64,000 nt of DNA from Rhodoblastus sp963828185 (GCA_963828185.1 CAWHDV010000002.1:744001-808000); one strand, 5' to 3'. Positions 7,770 through 16,933 are shown, counted from the first letter of the stretch. The notes: generated by a model from the letters alone, not told the origin. Numbers and translations are program-made.

Positions 7770-8483
7770 TCAGTTCGCCGGCTCGCCGCCGCCGGCGATG
7801 GAAGCCAGAAGCAGGGCGAGCAGGCCGGTGACGAAAATGCCGTCGAAGGTCCCGGCGCCGCCGATCGAGGCGACCGGCGCGCCCAGGCCCCGCAACTTGT
7901 CGAGATTCATCAAATCCGCGCCGATCAGCACGCCAAGACTGCCGCCGATATAGGCGAGCGGCGCCAGTTCACGCCAGGACACCAGCGCCGCGACCAGGGC
8001 GGCGGCGAGCGGCGGCGCGAAAGTCGGCAAGGCGATGCCGACGCCCGCGACCGGCCGCGCGAGGAGGTGGCAGATGACCGCCATGATCGCCGTGGCGATC
8101 AATCCCGCGCCCCAGATGCGCCGACGGCCCATCACGTAAAGCGACAGAAGGGTCGGGATGACCGCGCCGCCGACATTGACCGCGAGAATGACGCCGGGCG
8201 CGCCCGTCGCCTCCGGCACCACGTAGAGCATGCCGTAAAACATCACGAGGCCGGCATGCGCCATCCGTTCGGGAGGCAGTTGCACGATGGGAATATTGAC
8301 CGTCCCGCCGATCAGCGAGCCCAGGAGCAGCAGCATGGCCGCGCCGGAGCTGACGCCGAGCCGCATATAGGCGTAGCGCAGCACGCGGACCTGCACCAGC
8401 AGCACCAGCAGCGCCAGCGCGAAGGCGAACAGCGCGAAGAAGGGGAGCGCGACGGGCAGGTATTGCGTGTGGGAATGAAACAT
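7770..8483 (-). CDS. DUF1614 family membrane protein
   Basis: This 237-residue protein has about seven to eight hydrophobic segments. The features I associate with DUF1614 are present: GGTVNIPI in the first third, AVNVGGAVIPTLLSLYV in the middle, and near the C-terminus IGADLMNL and IGGAGTFDGIFVTG. The family has no established function. It stands alone, convergent with the minor pseudopilin gene; the 43 bases between them contain only a weak hairpin. Confidence 0.8.
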   Translation of the reverse strand: MFHSHTQYLPVALPFFALFAFALALLVLLVQVRVLRYAYMRLGVSSGAAMLLLLGSLIGGTVNIPIVQLPPERMAHAGLVMFYGMLYVVPEATGAPGVILAVNVGGAVIPTLLSLYVMGRRRIWGAGLIATAIMAVICHLLARPVAGVGIALPTFAPPLAAALVAALVSWRELAPLAYIGGSLGVLIGADLMNLDKLRGLGAPVASIGGAGTFDGIFVTGLLALLLASIAGGGEPAN

Positions 8484-8565
8484 TTTTGGCGGCGCCAGAC
8501 CGGATTTCCGGAAAGCCGAACCGCTTTCCAGGCAATATCATGCGATCCAACTCCGCGGCAGCGAT

Positions 8566-8787
8566 TTAGTTCGCGCCCGCTTCCTCGTCGACCGTCTCGA
8601 ATTGATCGTCGGGCGCGCCCCAGACCACGAGTTCGGGACCGAAGCGCACATCGAGTCGGTGCGCCGGCGTCTCGGCGCGCAGCAGCCGGTAACGGCACAG
8701 GATCGCGCCTTGCGCCTCGCGTGGAATCTTCAGCTGACGACTGAGGGGCGAAGCCGCTTTGAAGCGAACTTTCTGTCCAGCGTGCAC
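8566..8787 (-). CDS. small conserved-looking hypothetical protein
   Basis: This 73-residue frame with an ATG at 8787 encodes a basic N-terminal half and an acidic end, with the central pattern LDVRFGPELVVWGAPDDQFE. Codon third positions are strongly GC, as in neighbouring real genes. I do not recognise a named family. It has no signal peptide or membrane segment. The 243 bases upstream, to the TPR gene end at 9031, contain no gene I can support. Confidence 0.55.
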   Translation of the reverse strand: MHAGQKVRFKAASPLSRQLKIPREAQGAILCRYRLLRAETPAHRLDVRFGPELVVWGAPDDQFETVDEEAGAN

Positions 8788-9030
8788 GACGGCCTCCCTG
8801 CGGGGCTGCGGTCCATTCTCGCAAGCGTGAATTGTCTGACCAAAGTTGATCTTTGGTCATTCTATTGCCGCAATGCAACATGGCAAGGAAAATTGTTCAT
8901 CCGGCGCGGAAATCGTGCTTTTTTTCCGGGAAGCCAGGTGCGACGACCTCGGCGCATCGCGCGAGTCGCTTGTTCCCGTCGCCGTTTCTCGCCGCTTCCA
9001 TGAGCCCGATCAGTGCGCCGGGCGCGCCGA

Positions 9031-9894
9031 TCAGCGCGCCGGCGTGTCGAGGCCGATGCGTTCGATCTTGCCGCGCGCGCTGGGCGCCTGAATGTCGCGC
9101 CAGGTGTTGGACTGGGAAATCATCTGCCGGATCGCCGCGACATTTTCCTTCGCCTGCTGCGGCGGCAGGTCGCGCATCGACACGGTTTCCGCTTCAGCGA
9201 ACTTGCCTTCGAGCGCGAGGACAAGCGCAAGGTTCTGGCGTTCGCGCTTGTCGGCGCGCGGGCTCGCCGCCGCCTCACGCAGCAGGCTTTCCGCCTGGGG
9301 AAGATCGCGCGACAGAGCGTAGGAGAGGCCGAGATTGGACAGGACGGACGGCTCGCCCGGCGAGAGTTTCAGCGCGGTCTGGTAATAGGCCTGGGCCGTG
9401 GCGTGATCGCCAAGCTCGTCGGCGATCGAGCCCCGAGTGGAGACCACCGACCAATTGGGATCGTCGGGGGAATCGGCGTTCGCAAGCACGCTTTGCGCCT
9501 GCTGAAGCTGTCCGGCGTCGGCCAGGGCCTTGCCATAAGCCGCCAAAACTTCCCGATCGCTCGAATGTTTGATCGCCAGGCGCTGCAGCACCGCCGCCGC
9601 CTGGTCGTTGAGCTGGCGCACGCGCAGGATGCGGGCGTAGGCGAGCGCGATCTCCTTGTCGTCGGGATGGCTTTCGTAGCGCACGCGCAATTGTTCGGAA
9701 TATTTCTTCAGGTCCGCCGGCGAGGAAGAGGCCGGTTTCGCCGGCATGGCGATGGAGCCGGTAATGTCGTCCATGTCGACGGTCTTGCAACCGGAGAGCG
9801 CCAGCAGCGCGATGACGGCGAGGCCGCCGGCAAGACTGCTCGAAAAAGCCGGACGCGGCTTGCGACAGGCGCTCGCGCGCCTCCAACATGTCAT
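9031..9894 (-). CDS. tadD: TadD-like TPR lipoprotein
   Basis: This lipoprotein of about 287 residues has a signal with lipobox LALSGC followed by at least four TPR units between residues about 75 and 230; typical helices are KEIALAYARILRVRQ, REVLAAYGKALADAGQ, ATAQAYYQTALKLSP and PSVLSNLGLSYALS. The short C-terminal tail is not TPR. The start is taken as the ATG at 9894, 9 bases after AGAGGA; a GTG at 9897 is also possible. TadD-type TPR lipoproteins assist secretin assembly in Tad systems. It is about 6 kb from the cpa genes, so that role is inferred from family and proximity. Confidence 0.82.
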   Translation of the reverse strand: MTCWRRASACRKPRPAFSSSLAGGLAVIALLALSGCKTVDMDDITGSIAMPAKPASSSPADLKKYSEQLRVRYESHPDDKEIALAYARILRVRQLNDQAAAVLQRLAIKHSSDREVLAAYGKALADAGQLQQAQSVLANADSPDDPNWSVVSTRGSIADELGDHATAQAYYQTALKLSPGEPSVLSNLGLSYALSRDLPQAESLLREAAASPRADKRERQNLALVLALEGKFAEAETVSMRDLPPQQAKENVAAIRQMISQSNTWRDIQAPSARGKIERIGLDTPAR

Positions 9895-10008
9895 CACGAC
9901 GCATCCTCTGCTTTTGCACTTCAATGCAAAGGAATAATTCGTTAACCCTAATGGAGTGTTAACGCGGCCGGGCAAACCCGCGCCGCGTCGAGAGAAAGCG
10001 GCGCCGCC

Positions 10009-11433
10009 ATGCACGAAATGCCCAAGGTCGAAATGCCCAAGCTCAAATTCGCCGACCGGACGGAGCCTTGCATCCCCGTGTGGCTGACCGGCGCCGGGAA
10101 ACTGGCCGCCGCCCTGAAGGAGCCGAAAGACGCCCCGGAATTGCCGCCCGAGGCGCTCCTTTTCGCGAAAGCCACCCTTTTCGCGCCGAGGGCTGGCAGG
10201 GCGCTGTTCTTCGTCCAGGCCGACGGCGCGCCGGGCGTGATTCATTGCCTCGACGACGATGCTTCAGCCGATCCGTTCCAGCCGGGGGCGCTGGCGACGC
10301 TGGCGCCGCCCGGCGCTTACCGGTGGATGACGCGGCCTGAAAAGCCGGAGCTCGCCGCTTTGGCTTTTTTGCTCGGTTCGCACGGCTTCGCCCGTTACAA
10401 GACCGGGCGTCCGGCCCCCCGCCTCGCCGCGCCCGCGGGAATCGACGCAGCCTCCGTGGAAAGCATGGCGAGCTGCGTCGCCTTCGCCCGCGACCTGATC
10501 AATACGCCCGCCAATGACATGGGGCCGGACGAACTGGAACAAGCCGCGCTCGGCCTCGCGGAGCGGTTCGGCGCCCGGGCCGAAGTGATTCGCGGCGACG
10601 CGCTTGCCCGCGATTTTCCCCTGATCCACGCGGTGGGCAAGGGCTCTCCGCGCGCCCCGCGTCTCGTTGATCTACGCTGGGGTTCGGATGGCGCGCGGAA
10701 AATGACGCTGGTCGGCAAGGGCGTGTGCTTCGATTCGGGTGGGCTCGACATCAAGCCCGAAAGCGCGATGGGGCTGATGAAAAAGGACATGGGCGGCGCG
10801 GCGGCGGCGATCGCCGCCGCCGCGATGATCATGGCCGCCGAGATCGACGTCGCCCTTCGCCTTTTGATCCCGATCGTCGAGAATTCGGTTTCCGGCGAGG
10901 CTTTTCGCCCGGGCGACGTCTATCGCAGCCGCAAGGGCCTGACTGTCGAGATCGGCAACACCGACGCCGAGGGACGGCTGATCCTCGCCGACGCGCTGGC
11001 CTGCGCCGACGAGGAAAAACCAGAGCTTTTGATCGATTTCGCCACCTTGACCGGCGCGGCGCGGGCGGCGCTCGGCCCCGATCTGCCGCCCTTCTTCACC
11101 GATGACGAAGCGCTTGCCGAGGCCATCTCGCGGCACGGCCACGAGGTTGGCGATCCGGTGTGGCGGCTTCCATTATGGAAGGACTATGATGCGAAACTCG
11201 ACGGCAAGATCGCCGACCTGAACAATGCGCCGGCCGGCGGCATGGCGGGCGCAATCACAGCCGCGCTCTTCCTGCGCCGCTTCGTCTCGCCGGCGGCTTC
11301 CTGGGCGCATTTCGACATTTACGGCTGGACGCCCGTGGCGAAGCCGGGACGGCCTGAAGGCGGCGAAGCACAGGCGGCGCGGCTGGTTTACAACCTGGCG
11401 CGGGAAAAGTTTGGCGCGGCAAACGTTCGGTAA
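10009..11433 (+). CDS. M17 leucyl aminopeptidase family protein
   Basis: This 474-residue cytosolic metallo-aminopeptidase shows the catalytic domain clearly in its C-terminal half: LVGKGVCFDSGGLDIKP (metal-ligand Lys and Asp), MKKDMGGAAAA, and the family signature NTDAEGRLILADAL. The N-terminal domain (about residues 1-150) is shorter and more divergent than in PepA, matching the alphaproteobacterial PepB-like branch. It removes N-terminal residues from peptides in turnover. It is followed 55 bases later by an NlpC/P60 gene, and both may act on murein peptides. Confidence 0.92.
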   Translation: MHEMPKVEMPKLKFADRTEPCIPVWLTGAGKLAAALKEPKDAPELPPEALLFAKATLFAPRAGRALFFVQADGAPGVIHCLDDDASADPFQPGALATLAPPGAYRWMTRPEKPELAALAFLLGSHGFARYKTGRPAPRLAAPAGIDAASVESMASCVAFARDLINTPANDMGPDELEQAALGLAERFGARAEVIRGDALARDFPLIHAVGKGSPRAPRLVDLRWGSDGARKMTLVGKGVCFDSGGLDIKPESAMGLMKKDMGGAAAAIAAAAMIMAAEIDVALRLLIPIVENSVSGEAFRPGDVYRSRKGLTVEIGNTDAEGRLILADALACADEEKPELLIDFATLTGAARAALGPDLPPFFTDDEALAEAISRHGHEVGDPVWRLPLWKDYDAKLDGKIADLNNAPAGGMAGAITAALFLRRFVSPAASWAHFDIYGWTPVAKPGRPEGGEAQAARLVYNLAREKFGAANVR

Positions 11434-11488
11434 CCCATTGCGGTTACACCTTGTCAGGTCTTTTCCGAACGGAAAGACGGGAGAGAAA

Positions 11489-12337
11489 ATGAATTACGAC
11501 AAGAGACTGACGCCCGCCCGCCCGGACCTGGCCGCCGAGCATCTGCGCGATCTGGTCCAGGCGGATTCCTACGCTCCCGGCCGTCGCATGCAGGTCTGCC
11601 TCTCCTATGCCGACCTGCGGCGCGAACCGGGCGAAGAGTCCCCCACCGACACCCAGGCGCTGTTTGGCGAAACCCTGTTCGTCTACGAGGAAAAGGACGG
11701 CTGGTGCTGGTGCCAGCTCGACCGCGACCGCTATGTCGGCTATCTCAGGGCGGAAGCCCTGACCGACAAGATCGCCAAGCCGAACTATCGCGTGCGCGCC
11801 CGCCATACGCTGGTCTACTCGAGGCCGGACATCAAGTCGCCGCCCATCGACGCCCTGCCCTTCGGCGCGGAGATCAATATCGTCGCCGGCAGCGCGCAAT
11901 TCTCGGAGACTCCGGACGGCGGCCACATCTATACGCGCCATCTCGCCACGCTCAACCGCCCCCTGCACGATTTTGTCGGCCTGGCCGAAATGTTCCTGCA
12001 TACGCCCTATCTGTGGGGCGGCAAGACCGACGTCGGCATTGACTGCTCGGGCCTCGTGCAGGTGACCCTCGCGGCGATCGGCGTCGCGGCGCCGCGCGAC
12101 ACCGACATGATGGAGATCCAGCTCGGGCGCCCCGCCGACGTGGACGACCGGATGCGCGGCTTGCGGCGCGGCGACCTGGTGTTCTGGCGCGGCCATGTCG
12201 GCATCATGCAAAAAGAGGACACGATCATCCACGCCAACGCCTACCACATGGCGGTGACCAGCGAGCCGTTCGCCACAGTGCGCGAACGCATCCGCGTGAA
12301 GAACCTGTCCGAGATCACCGCGGTCCGACGGGTTTGA
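11489..12337 (+). CDS. NlpC/P60 cell-wall peptidase with SH3-like domain
   Basis: This 282-residue protein has an SH3-like region at about 30-150 and a C-terminal NlpC/P60 cysteine peptidase domain. The catalytic Cys is in VGIDCSGLVQ and the His in RGHVGIMQ. There is no signal peptide, so like YkfC-type enzymes it may act on muropeptides in the cytoplasm. The start is set by GGGAGAG 5 bases before the ATG. Its end overlaps the convergent thiD end by 23 bases. Pairing with an M17 aminopeptidase suggests peptide recycling (inference). Confidence 0.88.
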   Translation: MNYDKRLTPARPDLAAEHLRDLVQADSYAPGRRMQVCLSYADLRREPGEESPTDTQALFGETLFVYEEKDGWCWCQLDRDRYVGYLRAEALTDKIAKPNYRVRARHTLVYSRPDIKSPPIDALPFGAEINIVAGSAQFSETPDGGHIYTRHLATLNRPLHDFVGLAEMFLHTPYLWGGKTDVGIDCSGLVQVTLAAIGVAAPRDTDMMEIQLGRPADVDDRMRGLRRGDLVFWRGHVGIMQKEDTIIHANAYHMAVTSEPFATVRERIRVKNLSEITAVRRV

Positions 12338-13157
12338 CGGAGCCAAGCTGTTTCCGCCACAGCGCGTAAAAATGCTGCGGCGGTCCGTGGCCGGCGCCGA
12401 TTTCGAGCGTCTCGCCCGCCTCGAGCGCCGCGCTGAGGAATTGCTTCGCGTCTCCCACCGCGTCCTTCAGCGTCGCGCCCTGACCGAGGCGCGCGGCTAT
12501 GGCCGCCGACAAGGCGCAGCCGGTGCCATGGGTGTTGCGCGTCTTGAGGCGCGGCGCAGAGAATTCATGAAATTCCGCGCCGTCATAAAGCAGGTCGAAC
12601 GCCTCGCCGTCGGGCAGATGGCCGCCCTTGACCAGCGCCGCCGGCGCGCCGAGCGCATGCAGGCGCAGCGCCATGTCCCGCATGTCGCCGGGATTTTCCG
12701 GCATGCGGCCGCCGGTCAGAAGAGCGCTTTCCATGAGGTTCGGCGTCACCAGCCGAGTCAGCGCAAACAGCTTTTCGCGAATGGGCGCGACCAGCGTGTC
12801 GCCGCCGAGACTATGGCCGCCGCTGGCGACCAGCACCGGATCGAGCACGACGTTGTCAGCGGCATATCGACGCAGTTGGCTGGCGATCGCCTCGACGTTC
12901 GACGCCTCGCCGATCATGCCGATCTTGACGGCGTCCACCTTGATGTCGCTGAAAATCAACTCGATCTGCGCCGCCACGAATTCCGCCGGGACGGCCCGCA
13001 CCGCCTGGACGCCCAGCGTGTTCTGCGCCGTGAGCGCCGTCAGGACCGCCATGCCGTAGCAACCGAGCGCCGAAAAGGTCTTGATGTCGGCCTGCGCGCC
13101 CGCGCCGCCGGACGGGTCCGAACCGGCGATGGAGAGGATCTTGGCCAGACCAGTCAT
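12315..13157 (-). CDS. thiD: hydroxymethylpyrimidine/phosphomethylpyrimidine kinase
   Basis: This 280-residue ribokinase-fold enzyme makes HMP-pyrophosphate for thiamine synthesis. Visible landmarks are the N-terminal IAGSDPSGGAGAQADIKTF, central VKIGMIG and VLDPVLVASGG, TPNLMESALL, VKGGHLPDG, and the catalytic TRNTHGTGCALSAAIAA. The ATG at 13157 has a GGAG Shine-Dalgarno 5 bases upstream that lies inside a 16-bp tandem repeat. I looked for a TPP riboswitch in the leader and saw none. No other thi genes are nearby. Confidence 0.93.
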   Translation of the reverse strand: MTGLAKILSIAGSDPSGGAGAQADIKTFSALGCYGMAVLTALTAQNTLGVQAVRAVPAEFVAAQIELIFSDIKVDAVKIGMIGEASNVEAIASQLRRYAADNVVLDPVLVASGGHSLGGDTLVAPIREKLFALTRLVTPNLMESALLTGGRMPENPGDMRDMALRLHALGAPAALVKGGHLPDGEAFDLLYDGAEFHEFSAPRLKTRNTHGTGCALSAAIAARLGQGATLKDAVGDAKQFLSAALEAGETLEIGAGHGPPQHFYALWRKQLGSVKPVGPR

Positions 13158-13159
13158 GT

Positions 13160-13223
13160 GGGCTCCAGGTTTGCAGGGCTCGAAGTTTGCAGGGCTCGAA
13201 GTTTGCAAGGCTCCAGGTTTGCA
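13160..13223. repeat. four 16-bp tandem repeats in the thiD leader
   Basis: Units start at 13160, 13176, 13192 and 13208. On the thiD strand the outer units read TGCAAACCTGGAGCC and the inner units TGCAAACTTCGAGCC. The unit nearest thiD supplies its Shine-Dalgarno GGAG; the inner units carry CGAG instead. Confidence 0.9.
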
Positions 13224-13317
13224 TCGCCGAGACAAGCAGAGTTTTCGGTCGGGAACAAGATTGCGCGCGGGCGGCGCGAGGAAAGAGTATAACAGCCGAC
13301 GAAAACGGGAATCGAAC

Positions 13318-15504
13318 ATGAACGTCGAGAGCAGCAAAGCGATCCTGGCGGAAATCGTCGCCGGACAGTGCCGAGACCCTTTCAGCCGCCTCGGGCCGCG
13401 CAGCGACGGCGAGAAAACCGACCTGACGGTGTTCATGCCCTTCGCCGATCGGGTCGAAATCGTGCTCGGCGCAAAAACGATCGCCATGCAATCGCTGGGC
13501 GAGGGCGTCTTTTTCGCCGCCGCCGTCGCCGGCCCGGAAGGACTCGCGCCCGACGCCTATCGCCTGCGGATCGACTGGGGCCACACCCGGCAGATCGTCG
13601 CCGACCCCTATGCCTTCGCGCCTATGCTCAGCGATTACGACCTGTTCCTGTTCCGCCAGGGCCGGCTTTTTCGCATGGCCGACAGTTTCGGCGCCAATCC
13701 GCGCGAAAACTCAGGCGAGAGCGGCGTGCTCTTCGCCGTCTGGGCGCCGGACGCGCATTCGGTGGCGGTGGTCGGCGATTTCAACGGCTGGAACGCGACC
13801 CGCCATCCCATGCGCCTGCGCGTCGAGGCGGGCGTGTGGGAATTGTTTCTGCCCGGCGTCGAGGCGGGGGCGCGCTACAAATTCGCCATTACCGGCTACG
13901 GCGGCAAGAAACTGCCCTGGAAAGCCGATCCGCTCGCCAAGCTGGCCGAGCCGCCGCCCGCCAGCGGCTCGATCGTCGCGGGCCCGCCCGGCATCGCCTG
14001 GACCGACGCCGGCTGGCTGGCGCAACGCGGAAAAGCGCAGGCGCCCGATGCGCCGCTCAGCTTCTACGAGGTCCATGTTGAATCCTGGTTGCGTGGCCAG
14101 CACGATTGCCCGCTCTCCTGGGACGGCGCGATCGATCGCCTCATTCCTTATGTGCGCGAGATGGGCTTCACGCATCTCGAGCTCTTGCCGATCATGGCGC
14201 ATCCGTTCGGCGGCTCGTGGGGCTACCAGCCGCTCGGCCTGTTCGCGCCGACTTCGCGGCTCGGCGGTCCCGACGAATTCGCGCGTTTCGTCGACGCTTG
14301 CCACGCGGCGGGCATAGGCGTGGCGCTTGACTGGGTGCCCGGCCATTTTCCCAATGACGATTACGGCCTCGTCGCCTTCGATGGCAATCCGCTCTACGAA
14401 CACGCTGATCCGCGCGAAGGGTTTCATCGCGACTGGAACACGCTGATCTACAATTACGGCCGCCACGAAGTGCGCAACTTCCTGATCGCCAGCGCGCTCT
14501 ACTGGATCGAGACCTTCCACGTCGACGCCCTGCGAGTCGACGCCGTCGCCTCCATGCTCTATCGCGATTATTCGCGCGAGCCGGGCGAATGGGTTCCCAA
14601 TATCCACGGCGGACGCGAAAACCTCGAAGCCATCGCCTTTCTGCGCGAATTGAATGACGTCCTCGACGAGCGCTGCCCCGGCGCCATCACCATCGCCGAG
14701 GAATCGACCGCCTTTCCCGGCGTGACGCAGAGGGTCGAACAAGGCGGCCTCGGTTTCCACTACAAGTGGAACATGGGCTGGATGAACGACACATTGCGCT
14801 TTTTCAAGCGCGACGCGATCCATCGCCACTGGCATCTCGACGACATATTGTTCGGCCTCTACTACGCCTTTTCCGAGAAATTCGTACTGCCGCTGTCGCA
14901 CGACGAAGTGGTGCACGGCAAGGGCTCGCTGATCGCCAAAATGCCCGGCGACGACTGGCGCCGCCATGCGCAATTGCGCCTGCTCTTCGGCCTGATGTGG
15001 ACGCATCCCGGCAAGAAGCTCATCTTCATGGGCTGTGAACTGGCGCAGGAGTCCGAATGGGACCACGACGCGCCCTTCCCCTGGCCGCATCCGTTCGACG
15101 AGCTGAAGAATGGCGTACGGCGCTGGGTGGCCGACTTGAACGCGCTCTACCGCCGTTACCCGCAATTGCACCGGCTCGACGCCTTGTCGGAGGGCTTTCG
15201 CTGGATCGTCGCCGACGACCGCGAGAACAGCGTCCTCGCCTGGCGCCGCTCAACGGGCGACGCGCGCTCCGATATCATCATCGCGCTCAATTGCACGCCC
15301 GCGCCGCGCGAAAACTACCGCATCGGCGTTCCCTTCGCGGGCGCATGGCGGGAGCTTCTCAATTCGGACGCCGAAATCTATGGCGGCTCCGGCGTAGGCA
15401 ATCTCGGCGGCGGCGAAACCCAGCATATTCATGCGCACGGCGAGGCGCAAAGCGTTGAGTTGGCGCTGCCGCCGTTTGGGGTCGTGGTGATCATGGCGGG
15501 TTAG
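13318..15504 (+). CDS. glgB: 1,4-alpha-glucan branching enzyme
   Basis: This 728-residue GH13 enzyme creates alpha-1,6 branches in glycogen. An N-terminal GlgB domain is followed by a CBM48 domain (AVVGDFNGWN, about residue 155). The catalytic barrel carries DALRVDAVAS with nucleophile Asp407, TIAEES with acid Glu461, and LSHDEVVHGK; the C-terminal beta domain closes the protein. The length is normal for the family. It stands alone, divergent from thiD; the other glg genes are not in the window. Confidence 0.96.
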   Translation: MNVESSKAILAEIVAGQCRDPFSRLGPRSDGEKTDLTVFMPFADRVEIVLGAKTIAMQSLGEGVFFAAAVAGPEGLAPDAYRLRIDWGHTRQIVADPYAFAPMLSDYDLFLFRQGRLFRMADSFGANPRENSGESGVLFAVWAPDAHSVAVVGDFNGWNATRHPMRLRVEAGVWELFLPGVEAGARYKFAITGYGGKKLPWKADPLAKLAEPPPASGSIVAGPPGIAWTDAGWLAQRGKAQAPDAPLSFYEVHVESWLRGQHDCPLSWDGAIDRLIPYVREMGFTHLELLPIMAHPFGGSWGYQPLGLFAPTSRLGGPDEFARFVDACHAAGIGVALDWVPGHFPNDDYGLVAFDGNPLYEHADPREGFHRDWNTLIYNYGRHEVRNFLIASALYWIETFHVDALRVDAVASMLYRDYSREPGEWVPNIHGGRENLEAIAFLRELNDVLDERCPGAITIAEESTAFPGVTQRVEQGGLGFHYKWNMGWMNDTLRFFKRDAIHRHWHLDDILFGLYYAFSEKFVLPLSHDEVVHGKGSLIAKMPGDDWRRHAQLRLLFGLMWTHPGKKLIFMGCELAQESEWDHDAPFPWPHPFDELKNGVRRWVADLNALYRRYPQLHRLDALSEGFRWIVADDRENSVLAWRRSTGDARSDIIIALNCTPAPRENYRIGVPFAGAWRELLNSDAEIYGGSGVGNLGGGETQHIHAHGEAQSVELALPPFGVVVIMAG

Positions 15505-15548
15505 TCCGGTCGCCGAGATCCGCCGGGCGGCAAGGCGAGGAACGGGCG

Positions 15549-15585
15549 CAGGCGGTCATTCGATCCGGAGGCGAATGACCACCGC
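15549..15585 (+). terminator. intergenic hairpin after glgB
   Basis: A perfect inverted repeat GGTCATTCG / CGAATGACC (15554-15562 and 15572-15580) with a 9-base loop and partly paired GC flanks. It lies between the convergent glgB and FYDLN genes. No U-run follows, so it may terminate weakly or protect the mRNA end. Confidence 0.55.
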
Positions 15586-15594
15586 GCCTCACAG

Positions 15595-15885
15595 CTATGC
15601 GTCGCTTTCAGTCAGCGGCTGCTTTTCATCGTCGTCTTCGCCATCTTCCTCATCCGAGGAAATGACGGCGACGTCGGCCTCTTCAACCGCCGCGCCTTGA
15701 TTTTCGAAAGGCTGGGGCGTCGAAGGAAACGTGCGTCCCATCCGTCGCGGGGGCGAGCGCGCGAGCACCACAGGTTCAAAGATCGCGCCGCATTTCGGGC
15801 ACTTGATGGGATCCTTGGCGAGATCAAAAAACTTGGCGTTGCAACTCAGGCATTGCCGTTTCTCGCCCATTGCCGAATTTGACAT
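15595..15885 (-). CDS. TIGR02300 family (FYDLN acid) protein
   Basis: This 96-residue protein has a zinc-ribbon-like N-terminus (RQCLSCNAKFFDLAKDPIKCPKCG, two CxxC pairs) followed by a linker and a strongly acidic tail (SDEEDGEDDDE). This matches the FYDLN-acid family; the name-giving FYDL is FFDL here. Its function is unknown. It is widespread in alphaproteobacteria, often near rpsA/aroA, which are not seen here. The 334 bases upstream hold only the cspA terminator-like hairpin. Confidence 0.88.
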   Translation of the reverse strand: MSNSAMGEKRQCLSCNAKFFDLAKDPIKCPKCGAIFEPVVLARSPPRRMGRTFPSTPQPFENQGAAVEEADVAVISSDEEDGEDDDEKQPLTESDA

Positions 15886-16025
15886 CGATCATCTCCTTGC
15901 GGCTTCCGCGCTGGACCGCGGTCGCCATGGCTTATTGGATCGCGACGTGCTGGATCGCGCATTATCGGGGGCCGCCAGATCCGTATCGTTTCGACGGCCG
16001 CCTCGGCGGGCGCCAGCGAAAACAG

Positions 16026-16061
16026 GGAGCCCCGCGCTCCCCGGGGGGAACGCGGGGCTTC
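16026..16061 (-). terminator. strong hairpin downstream of cspA
   Basis: The repeat GCCCCGCG (16029-16036) pairs with CGCGGGGC (16051-16058) and the stem extends by a few bases on each side; the loop contains CCCC/GGGG that can pair further. It is followed on the minus strand by CCCTGTTTTC. It is the only structure seen in the 334 bases between cspA and the FYDLN gene. Confidence 0.6.
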
Positions 16062-16219
16062 CGGCGCCCTGATGTTCGCCTTGTTCTCCGGCGCGCTGCC
16101 TGTCCCGACCGGGAGCATGCGTGAGGCCGGCAGTCCGTCCGGCTCGGCCATGACACTCGGCGCGTAGTCGTCCAAGGTATTCAGTGCGGCTCTGGTCGCT
16201 CGCAACCGGGCCGCCAGAC

Positions 16220-16432
16220 TTACGCGAGGATTTCGAGTTTGCCCGCCGACACCTTGCCGCTTCTCTGGTCTGCGATCAGTTCGAACTCGACCTTCTGGCC
16301 CTCGCGCAAATCGCTCAAGCCCGCTTGTTCGACCGCGCTGATATGCACAAAAGCATCCTTGCCGCCGTCATCGGGCTGGATGAAGCCATAGCCTTTTTCA
16401 TGGTTGAACCATTTTACGGTTCCGCTTGTCAT
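16220..16432 (-). CDS. cspA: cold-shock domain protein
   Basis: This 70-residue single-domain cold-shock protein carries both RNA-binding motifs: KWFNHEKGYGFIQPD (RNP1) and DAFVHISAV (RNP2). It melts RNA secondary structure in the cytoplasm. I start at the ATG at 16432 (TSGTVKWF), preceded by AAGGGAA; the frame continues upstream without support. The 285-base upstream stretch is unusually AT-rich around 16564-16590 and probably holds the promoter and a long 5' leader, as is usual for csp genes. Confidence 0.95.
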   Translation of the reverse strand: MTSGTVKWFNHEKGYGFIQPDDGGKDAFVHISAVEQAGLSDLREGQKVEFELIADQRSGKVSAGKLEILA

Positions 16433-16717
16433 AGTAATTCCCTTCGAAAGCTTGATGTTTCTTGTCTGCAAAACGATACCATCGAAATCATGCTTGTCAG
16501 ATTTCTGCCCAGTATGGTTTTTCGCCCAGATTTGCCAGCAAAAATGACGGTGGTCGATAAATAGTTATTTTTTATAATATTACAAGTTCCACCGGTTTTA
16601 TTTTCGCGCAATTCGCTTTTCCGAACGGCGGAAAGGCCGTCTTTTTGCCGCGCCGCTCTCCTGCCGAGCCCTCGCCTTCGTGGTCGGCTCCGCGGGGGCA
16701 AGCCTCTCTGGCGAGAT

Positions 16718-16933
16718 TCAGCTCTCGATCTGGGTGAACGCATAAGTCGCCATGTGATGGCTCGCCGTCACATGGTTCAAATAGGACGGGAAATAAGCCA
16801 AGGCGTAGGTGAGGGAGACATAGACGATCATGCTGGAAATATGCTGCGAGACGTTGGCGACATAAGCCGCCCCACCGTCCGCGCTGAAATCGTATTGCGT
16901 GACGCTCGCGCGGTTGGAATACTGGCGCGCCAA
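16718..16933 (-). CDS. possible small membrane-associated protein or gene remnant
   Basis: Downstream of the MFS gene an open frame continues with coding-like third positions. It encodes about 71 residues if a TTG at 16933 is used, or 37 from an internal ATG. Visible features are TQYDFSADGGAAYVANVSQ and a hydrophobic segment SMIVYVSLTYALAYFPSYL, then a His-containing tail. No Shine-Dalgarno precedes the TTG. I do not recognise the family. It could be a small real gene read with ccoA or the tail of a decayed gene. Confidence 0.35.
   Translation of the reverse strand: MARQYSNRASVTQYDFSADGGAAYVANVSQHISSMIVYVSLTYALAYFPSYLNHVTASHHMATYAFTQIES

Noticed and set aside
9943..9964. CtrA box between tadD and the M17 gene (GTTAAC twice)
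   Set aside because: The two TTAA elements are 13 bases apart rather than 7, so it does not fit the consensus.
13160..13223. CRISPR array
   Set aside because: The units are directly adjacent without spacers, and there are no cas genes.
13158..13317. TPP riboswitch in front of thiD
   Set aside because: The leader contains only the 16-bp array and short sequence; no conserved TPP riboswitch core was seen.
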